A stretch of DNA of 10,626 nucleotides, taken from NCBI GenBank assembly GCA_026770585.1, contig MU646318.1, forward strand, positions 559,080 to 569,705, in the 5' to 3' direction. The notes under the pieces are model-generated. The model was not told the DNA's origin, searched no databases, and was given only the letters and a program-made list of their open reading frames with translations. Both the position numbers and the translations under genes were made by a program. Shown piece by piece: positions 1 to 8,600 of this stretch (its first letter is position 1; the number at the start of each line of letters is the position of its first letter). The stretch is from Baffinella frigidus. Its lineage: Eukaryota > Cryptophyceae > Cryptomonadales > Baffinellaceae.

Positions 1-135
1 GGGTTTGGGGTTTAGGGTTTAGGGTTTGGTGTTTAGGGTTTAGGGTTTGGGGCTTGGGGTTTAGGGTTTGGGGTTTGGGGTTTGGGGTTTAGGGTTTGGT
101 GTTTAGGGTTTAGGGTTTGGGGCTTGGGGTTTAGG
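1..135 (+). repeat. Degenerate TTTAGGG telomere-like array
   Basis: Head-to-tail 7-mers of the form GGGTTTA, with variants such as GGGTTTG and GGGGCTT, fill this stretch. It follows the last visible LANCL exon, so on the LANCL sense strand it reads as C-rich CCCTAAA and would be intronic. The unit is that of plant and many algal telomeres. The variants, and the exons around it, argue for an interstitial array rather than a chromosome end. Confidence 0.85.
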
Positions 136-143
136 GTTGAGAC

Positions 144-2145
144 CGCGACGACGTCGTGGAAGTGGAGGAGGATCAGGAGGATGCCACAGAGCCTGAAAAG
201 GGGTTTAGGTTTAGGTTTCAGGGTTTAGGGTTTAGGGATTAGGGATTAGGGATTAAGGTTTAGGGTTTAGGGTTGGGGGTTCAGGGCTTATGGCTTAGGG
301 TTGAGGGTTGAGGGTTGAGGGTTGAGGATTCAGGGTTGAGGGCGTAGGGTTTAGGGTCTATTGTGTAGGGTTCAGGGTGTAGGGTTTAGAGCTGAGGGTT
401 TGGGATTCAAGGTTTAGAGCGTAGGGCGTAGGGCTTAGGGTGTATGGTTGAGGGGTTAGCCCGTGCGCGGCGCCGAGGTAGAGGGTGTCGTGCCACGCCC
501 ACATGAGGGGGAAGTCTGCGTCTGCGAGATTCGCCCCGTCGGCGAGGATGAGCTGGGGAGGGGGAGGGAAGAGGGTTGATAACTCCATTGGAAAATCAAA
601 GCGAGTATGTTCTGTAAGCAACTCTATCTCTTAAGCGTTGAAAACAATGATAGACACGACCGCTGCACGGACATCTCAGAGGTAGCGGGTGTCGTGCCAC
701 GCCCATACCACTCAGGGCCCGTCGGGGGGGTATTCCAGGGTCGCCCTTTGAGCCATGGGGTCGCTCTTGGAGCCGTTTTCTTCTCAAAATTGACATTTGA
801 ATACCGTTTCCCCTCAAAAAAATGACTTTGGAATACCCCCCCTTCCAGCCCTGCGAGGTTAGCGGGGAGTCGGCGTCGGCGAGATCACCCCCGTCGGCGA
901 GGATCTGCGGGTGGGTAGGGGGGGGTGAGGGTTAATAAATTGATATACATGAGCGCTGAACGCCAGGGGGGGAGGGGGGGGGAGACGTGGGGGGTGTAGC
1001 GGCCCGTAACCACCTAGCGTTACCTGAGTTTTATTCTGGCTCGTCCTAAAGGCTTTATATTCGCCTTGGTGTACTGGCTGTCTGCTCTTGAATACGTGTC
1101 AAGGACGAGCCATAATTAAAACTGAGGCAGAGCTAACCCACCTTCATCTCTACAAAAGTATTAATTAATTGCTTTTGGCGCAACGAAATTCACTGAACAA
1201 ATTTACTTTACTTTTACTTTTATGAGCAAATCGTGTATTATTTTTCGTTGCCCAGAAGCAATCAATTCATACTCCCAGGAGATCAACCTGGATGGTGCCG
1301 GCGATGACGTCGCCGCACTCCTTGAGCTGGAGCCCCGCGTTGGCCGCGAGGAAGAGGAGGCAGGAGAGGAACCCCGCGCGCCCGTAGAGCAGCTCCGACG
1401 GCACGTCGGGCGTCACGCACGTCGAGCCCAGCGCGAGGACCTGATCCGGGCACATGTTTAATTTAAAAGAAAATTGTTCCCTGTTTGTGCATAGGAGTTG
1501 GACGAAGGTTAATTACGGCCCTGGGTAATTTTAATTAGGGCCAGGTTCCGGTTTGATAGGCCATTTTCTGTTAAATTAAACATGTTCCCGGATGAGACCT
1601 GCTGGCAGTAGGACGCGGCGCTCGTGGTCTCGTTCTTGGTGAACGCGATCGCTGCCGCCACGCAGTACACCTGGTGGGGCAGCGGTCAGGGTTGGGCTGT
1701 TAGCGATGCGGAGAAGGCCGAGGGACGAGGGGCGGGTGGCAGCTTGTGTCGGGCGGGGGCGGGTGGTGGCGTGTGGCGGGCGGGGAGGCACCCCCGCCGC
1801 GCCGGTGAGGAAGGTCGAGGTACGGCGCTGGCCGCGGCGCTCCGGGCGCACCAGGCGCAGCGCAGCTTTCGAGTAGGTGGTCGCCTTTTCCAGCAGCTCC
1901 TCGCGCTGCCCGGGGATATAGTGCGAGTCCATCGTCGCCAGCCGCCAGTACATGTACGCCACGCCCGCCGCGCCCGTGTACACGCTCGGGTCGCCCTCCG
2001 CCAGCGCCGCTTTCGTGGAGTACTCCTTGTCGATGCGGCGCCGGATCGCCAGGCACTCGTGCGCCATCACCTTGCTGGCTGCCACCGCGTCCTGCGGCGT
2101 CGGCGGGAGGAACCGCAGCGGGAGGAACCGCGCCTGGGGGAGCAT
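144..2145 (-). CDS. LANCL: LanC-like protein (LANCL family), 5' part, five exons
   Basis: Joined exons on the minus strand are 2145-1792, 1670-1599, 1440-1288, 552-461 and 192-144, giving about 240 residues before the window ends. Eukaryotic LanC-like proteins are cytosolic alpha-toroid proteins that bind glutathione and add it to dehydrated peptides. The repeated glycine motifs are visible: VYTGAAG (about residues 55-61), FLTGAAG (112-118), ELLYGRAG (158-165) and the PLMWAWHD...GAAHG block (208-224). The zinc-ligand Cys/His region lies in the C-terminal half, outside the window, so activity cannot be judged. The first three introns are GT-AG. The fourth has no nearby GT and fits a GC donor at 460 (exon end ...CACGG, next exon G completing Gly224). 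The ATG at 2145 is the first in-frame Met and gives an N-terminus of family-typical length; an undetected upstream exon is possible. The order and spacing of motifs match LANCL1/2 and plant GCL proteins closely. Confidence 0.85.
200..460 (+). repeat. Degenerate telomere-like array inside a LANCL intron
   Basis: TTTAGGG-type heptamers and decayed relatives (TTGAGGG, GTGTAGG, GATTAGG) fill nearly the whole intron between LANCL exons 4 and 5 (about 268 nt). In the sense direction of the gene the array is C-rich and could serve as the pyrimidine-rich tract before the acceptor TTTTCAG at 193-199. Confidence 0.8.
676..904 (-). pseudogene. Decayed duplicate of LANCL exon 4, split by a MITE
   Basis: Read on the minus strand from 904, after an acceptor-like CAG, the sequence gives ILADGGDLADADSPL, a near copy of exon 4 (ILADGANLADADFPL). 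The copy resumes at 708-676 as VWAWHDTRYL followed by TGA. An inverted-repeat element (724-842) separates the two halves. Some intron sequence before the acceptor also matches (AACCCTC). The stop and the interruption make it non-functional. It lies upstream of the intact exon. Confidence 0.75.
724..842. mobile_element. MITE-like element in the LANCL exon-4 copy
   Basis: Terminal inverted repeats GGGGGGTATTCCA (left) and TGGAATACCCCCC (right) bound about 119 bp with no coding capacity. Inside, a GGTCGCYCTTKGAGCC-like motif occurs twice. It lies within the duplicated exon fragment. No clean target-site duplication is seen. Confidence 0.65.
1014..1136. mobile_element. MITE-like element in LANCL intron 3
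   Basis: About 33-bp imperfect terminal inverted repeats surround 123 bp. The left end reads CTAGCGTTACCTGAGTTTTA then CTGGCTCGTCCT; the right end is the complement of TTAGCTCTGCCTCAGTTTTA then TGGCTCGTCCT. It is one of several unrelated inverted-repeat elements in the 735-nt intron between LANCL exons 3 and 4. The rest of that intron (905-1013, 1137-1287) shows G-runs and AT-rich DNA with no gene. Confidence 0.6.
1441..1596 (-). mobile_element. Introner-like element forming LANCL intron 2
   Basis: The intron between LANCL exons 2 and 3 is minus-strand 1598-1441. Apart from the two donor bases it consists of an element with long terminal inverted repeats. The 5' end reads CTCATCCGGGAACATGTTTA; the complement of the 3' end reads CTGATCCGGGCACATGTTTA. 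Similarity continues to about 36 bp. The exon boundaries share a 6-bp repeat, CAGGTC, so splicing at CAG|GTC removes the element and one copy of the repeat and restores the frame (...YCQQ|VLALG...). The acceptor CAG lies at the element edge and the donor GT comes from the repeated target. Confidence 0.8.
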
Positions 2146-2363
2146 ACCTGCCCTCTTGCCCAGCCTGCAGCGAGAACCTTCTGGGTCACCTCCTCCCCCC
2201 TTTGACGAGCCCACCCGGTACCTTCTGGGTCGCAAAGGTTAGATTTCAAAAGTCCAAAAGTTGAGTTACGACCACTTTCTCCGTGAGTCAACTTAGTAGA
2301 TCTAATGTCAACTTAGTGACGCAGAAGTTGGCTAAACGCAAAAGTTGACAATCCACGCGCGAA
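2146..2363. promoter_or_regulatory. Putative bidirectional promoter, LANCL / UMP-CMP kinase
   Basis: Only 218 bp separate the divergent start codons at 2145 (minus) and 2364 (plus). GTCAACTTAGT occurs twice in direct orientation, 20 bp apart (2287-2297, 2307-2317). The inverse AAGTTGAC lies at 2342-2349 and a near match AAAGTTGAG at 2257-2265. ACCTTCTGGGTC is also repeated (about 2174 and 2219). No TATA box is evident. Shared regulation is inferred from layout only. Confidence 0.5.
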
Positions 2364-4655
<2,292 letters not shown>

Positions 4656-4682
<27 letters not shown>

Positions 4683-4744
4683 GAGCTTACAGCGAATAAC
4701 CTCTTACACTAAGAGGTTATTCGCGGAGCTGCAAGAGCGTACAG
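4656..4744 (+). repeat. 52-bp-spaced tandem repeat spanning the kinase stop codon
   Basis: ACTAAGAGCTTATTCGCGG at 4656 recurs as ACTAAGAGGTTATTCGCGG at 4708, and the likeness continues to GTACAG at 4744. The first copy encodes the kinase tail TKSLFAGL and the TAA. The second would read TKRLFAELQERTG. A reverse-oriented segment (GCGAATAACCTCTT) lies between them, so the transcript end could fold. The second copy is a downstream partial duplicate of the last exon. Confidence 0.7.
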
Positions 4745-4860
4745 GGGTACCTCGCGCATGACGAACCGCCTCCTCCTATGACCCCACAGTAGGGCGATGC
4801 CTAGGGCCCTATGGTGGTCCTAGGTGGGGGGGGGCGTTTCGTATGAGCGAGGTACCCCTG
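4742..4860. mobile_element. MITE, CAGGGGTACC family, copy 1
   Basis: Perfect 14-bp terminal inverted repeats CAGGGGTACCTCGC enclose 119 bp and are flanked by TA on both sides (4740-4741, 4861-4862), as for Tc1/mariner-like elements. The core holds CCTAGGGCCCTATGGTGGTC. Copies 2 and 3 lie at 5574-5660 and 6176-6302. It starts within the second copy of the kinase-tail repeat. Confidence 0.8.
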
Positions 4861-4862
4861 TA

Positions 4863-4987
4863 AAGCGCTCTGAGGCGGGAGGGCTGGCGCAGCCTCGATC
4901 GGAGGCGGGTGGTAGGAGGGGGGGCAGCGGCGCGCGGGATGTGTTGTGAGGAGTGTAAACGCGGATGTGGTCTACTGTGGAACCGCA
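4863..4987. other. Intergenic DNA, no feature recognised
   Basis: GC-rich sequence between two elements. A minus-strand frame reading AAPALPPQSALQG enters the neighbouring MITE and cannot be tied to the ESCRT-like gene. I see no convincing exon or RNA gene. Confidence 0.4.
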
Positions 4988-5113
4988 GGGCTTACTCGAA
5001 GTTAAGGTCGCACCATTTTGAGACAGTCAGTGTGCGGACCTTGAATGATTAAGGTCGACAGAAACAAGTGAGTGCGGGCCTTAAATGATTAACGTCCACA
5101 GAAAACGAGTGTG
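4988..5113. repeat. Diverged, incomplete relative of the element at 5151-5322
   Basis: It opens with GGCTTACTCGAAGTTAAGGT, the terminal repeat of the 5151-5322 element, and shares internal pieces such as CAGTCAGTGTGCGGAC and TTAACGTCC. The matching right terminus is absent. It abuts the host repeat that carries the intact element. Confidence 0.6.
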
Positions 5114-5420
5114 TGGACCTATTTACATGTGGTGTTGTAAATATGTGTACAGGCCTTACTCGAAGTTAAGGTCACACACTTTTGAGCAGTGCAGTGTGCG
5201 GACGTTAAATTTAACGTCCGCAGAAAAGCAGTCAGTGTGTGTGACGTTAAATAAATAACGTCCGCATCGGATGATCCAGTGTGTGACCTTGTATTGTGTG
5301 ACCTTAACTTCGAGTAAGGCCTGTACCTGGATAGGGTATTCTAACCTCGTGACTGTGCTAATTTTGCAGAGTTACGTGACCAATTAACGAAAGTTACTAC
5401 ACAAATGCCCACTTGTGAGA
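5114..5420. repeat. Host repeat E, copy 1, interrupted by a MITE
   Basis: The left part (5114-5150, CCTATTTACATGTGG...) and right part (5323-5420, GGATAGGGTATTC...) together match the uninterrupted copy at 6777-6914. The ends of that repeat are themselves imperfect inverted repeats, so it is probably an older MITE. Confidence 0.7.
5151..5322. mobile_element. MITE D with GTAC target duplication
   Basis: A 172-bp element with perfect 28-bp terminal inverted repeats, beginning AGGCCTTACTCGAAGTTAAG, is flanked by GTAC at 5147-5150 and 5323-5326. The related repeat at 6777-6914 has a single GTAC at the equivalent place (6807-6810). This empty site shows that D inserted as a unit. It has no coding capacity. 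Confidence 0.88.
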
Positions 5421-5531
5421 TCACATCGGTTTTAAATTGGAAAATTTGCAGCATCCTCGAGTGGAGCGTCTGTACAGTGTCCTTTACTTTTCAAGCGTGG
5501 CCAGCACCTCGCCAGTGCCGGGCGTCGCGTC

Positions 5532-5573
5532 TAGTTACATGATCACCCATGATCTCATCCACTGGGCCCGCTC
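5532..5573 (-). pseudogene. Partial copy of ESCRT-like exon 5 (3' end plus donor)
   Basis: On the minus strand it reads AQWMRSW then GTGATCATGTAAC, matching the intact exon end PQWMRSW|GTGATCATGTAAC at 5690-5664. It has no acceptor or 5' half. It lies downstream of the intact exon in the gene direction and ends exactly at the left border of a MITE. Confidence 0.75.
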
Positions 5574-5660
5574 CCTAGCTAGGACCACCATAGGGCCCTA
5601 GGCATGGTCCTACTGTAGGGTCCTAGGGGGGGACGCTTTCTTATGAGCGAGGTACCCCTG
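5574..5660. mobile_element. MITE, CAGGGGTACC family, copy 2 (5'-truncated)
   Basis: The right terminus GCGAGGTACCCCTG and the core (TAGGACCACCATAGGGCCCT) match copy 1 in reverse orientation. About 35 bp of the left end is missing. It sits exactly between two copies of a roughly 42-bp exon/intron segment (5532-5573 and from 5661). Confidence 0.75.
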
Positions 5661-5675
5661 TAGTTACATGATCAC

Positions 5676-8600
5676 CCAGGATCTCATCCACTGGGGCTGG
5701 TCCACGCGCCCCAGCATCATCTTTCGCGCGGAGACCCGCATCGCCTGCACGTGCGCGCGCAAGTCAGGCGGAGAGGTGTTGGTGGGTCTGGCCACGGAGC
5801 CTGCACTTCACTTAAGCGTGAGGGGGAAGCGCGTAAAGTCAAATAATCAACTTGAAGACTTCCGTGCCTCCGATCTCTCATGGCGCACGAGCTCTCTCTC
5901 TCGGGCGCCCTCTGTTTCCGGTCAGTATGATCCCCTTAAGTGGCCAGTAGGCGCATACGCCCTACCGTAGGGCCCTAGGACCTGCCTAGGACCTCTTGGC
6001 CGTCAAATTTGACGGCATGGCCACTTGAGGGATACCTCTTAAGTGGCCAGGGGGTCTTAAAAGACCCACGCCAAGTCCTAGGCAGGTCCTAGGGCCCTAC
6101 GGTAGGGCGTATGAGCCTACTGGTCACTTCAGGGATGCCAGCGCAGCTCAGTGCACCAGAGATTGCTGCTCAGTTCAGGGGTATCTGGCCCATAAGAAAG
6201 AGCACCCCCCCTAGGACCCCCACAGGGCCCTAGGCATGGTCCTGCTGTAGGGTCCTACATGCAGCTAAGGAGGGGTGTTTTTTTATGAGCGAGGTACCCC
6301 TGTATACGAGTGCTGCTCGTTACACCAGAGATTGCTGCTCATTAGCCGTCTGGATCTCGGCACACTCATAAACCCTAAATCCTAAAACCCTTAATCCTAA
6401 ACCCTAAACTCTACGCACCTGCACACTGAACCCAGCCGCCGAGCACTTCATATCCCTGAAGTGCCCATAGGGTGAATATCCACCCTAACTCGCCCCAGGC
6501 AGGTCCTAGGGCCCTACCGTAGGCTGTATAAGCCTACTGGTCACTTAAGGGATAAAGCTTCATATCCCTCAAGTGCCCAGTAGGCGCATACGCCCTACCG
6601 TAGGGCCTTAGGACCTACCTAGGACCTCTTGGTGGTCAAATTTGACCACCTGGGCACTGAAGGGATACCCTACAGTAGGGTTATGCCTAGCGCCCTATGG
6701 TGGCCCTAGGGGGGCGGTTTCTTAAGAGACAGGCACCCCTGCAGGACGGGAACTTCCACTCAAGAATGCTGGAGGATCCTTTTTACATGTGGGGTTGTAA
6801 ATGTGTGTACCAGGATAGGGTATTCCAACCTCGTGACTGTGCTAATTTCGCAGAGTCACGTGACCAATCTCACGAAAGTTACTACACAAATGTTACAACT
6901 CACTTTTAAATAGGCCCTTCCACACAGCGGACTTTGAAGGGATTTTTGAAAACCCCTTCAGCGATAAGACCTACGACCCTACGGTAGGCAGCCCGTAGGG
7001 GCATAGGGGGGTTCCTATGGATAAGGTAACGGAAAGGTGGCCGAAAATCACTTCATAGCCCGTTGTGTGGCTAGCATTCTCGTGTGGATTCGCACCTGCA
7101 CGCTGAAGCCGGCGGCCGAGCACTTCATGTAGAGCTTCCTATGCCCTACAGTAGGCCCGTAGGGGCGTAGGGGAGTTCCTATGGACAAGGTAACGGAAAG
7201 GTGGCCCGATTTGGGCCGAAAATCACTTCATAGCCCGCTGTGTGGCTAGCATGCTCGTGTGGTCTCGCACCTGCACGCTGAAGCCGGCGGCCGAGCACTT
7301 CATGTAGAGCTTCCTATGCTCCCCCTTAAGCCGCGCCATTTTCTTCGCCCTGTTGGTGGGGGGGGGGGCGAGGTTTTGTTAAGTTGACATGCACGAGCGC
7401 TTTCATCTCGGAAGATAACTGAACCAGTTCATTTTCAATAGGAGGTTGGATAGGAGAAATTAGTTAGGGCATAGTGAATTTAACTAGGCCTTCTAATTAA
7501 ATAAAAACGCTGATTAGGGACCAGGTTCTGTCATCTTCCGAGGAGAGCTTCCCGTCAAGGGGAGAGGTGGGACAAGACCGTCCGCTCTTGTTCCCCAGGA
7601 TCTTGATCGCCATGCGCCCCCCCTCATCCGCCGTCTCAATCGCCTGTGAGAGAAAAATGCGTTTATTTATTTATTTATTTATTTACTACGGAACAAAACC
7701 AGCATGGCCATCGTGGATTCCCTGCCATGAAGCGCAATGCGCCCCCCCTCATCCGCCGTATCAATCGCCTGTGGAGAAAAAAAGGGCTCATGACTTAGGA
7801 TTCGTAGGATTCTAAAGACAGCCCAGTACATCTCGGCGGGAGCGCATAACCTGAAAAACTGACTTAGATATTTGAATTGAGGGTTCTGTTTGTGACAAGC
7901 ACTTCATGTGGAGTGTTTGTGGCGAGCACTGCATGTGGATATTTAACTTAAGGGTTCTGTTTGTCTTGAGGGTTCTGTTTGGTCGCCAGCCGGGAGGCAT
8001 TTAACGGACCCTCTCGCTCTCTGGACGTGTATACCCCTTAAGTGCCCAGTAGGCTCATACGCCCTACGGTAGGGCCCTAGGACCTGCCTAGGACCTCCTA
8101 GGCAGGTCTCTGTGAGTGGACGTACCTTGCTCGGATAGCGAGGGGGCAAACGGATCGGGTAATTTCTGGCTTGACAACAGTTTTGTGCAGTCAAGCCCCA
8201 ACAAGTTGGGCACGACTCGTACCAATCTTTGGAGTCGTACCCGAATTAAAAAAATCCGTTTGCCCCCTCGCTATCCGACCAAGGTATCCATTAAGTGCCC
8301 AGTAGGCTCATACGCCCTACGGTAGGGCCCTAGGACCTGCCTAGGACCTCATGGGGTCTATTTAGTTCTTCTCGCCACCCGCTGCCGAGCGAGGACGTCA
8401 TTCCATTTTAATGGGGTTTAAAACAATTCACCTGAATCCTACGGGAAATGGACTTTTAAAATGAAAAAGCTGGGACCGGAATTCCGGTCCCAGCTTTTAA
8501 AATGAACCCGGTGTTGCCTCGCGATAGCGACTGGCGGGGAACCCCGACCTAAAAAGGCGGGGTTCCCGGTAACCCAAAAGTCGGTAGCGGTTACGGATAG

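Noticed and set aside
1-135. Chromosome end
   Set aside because: The array is degenerate, and similar arrays occur within introns across the window, so an interstitial repeat explains it better.
144-2145. Bacterial lantibiotic cyclase (LanC) and a lanthipeptide cluster
   Set aside because: The gene is split by spliceosomal-type introns, matches eukaryotic LANCL spacing, and has no LanA/LanB/LanM-type neighbours.
1624-2205. 193-codon plus-strand open frame
   Set aside because: Antisense shadow of LANCL exons 1-2; the minus strand shows family motifs and splice sites.
4820-4895. C-terminal ESCRT-like exon (AAPALPPQSALQGYLAHTK)
   Set aside because: Half of it is MITE terminus and the acceptor is a weak GAG; no MIM motif is clear.
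7895-7945. Additional copies of exon 3 (ACATGAAGTGCTTG, ACATGCAGTGCTCG)
   Set aside because: Only about 15 bp match, there is no splice site, and the position would break the orientation rule; chance or a small satellite is as likely.
8535-8569. Rho-independent bacterial terminator
   Set aside because: A eukaryotic context with many foldback elements makes a repeat hairpin more likely, and no T-run follows.
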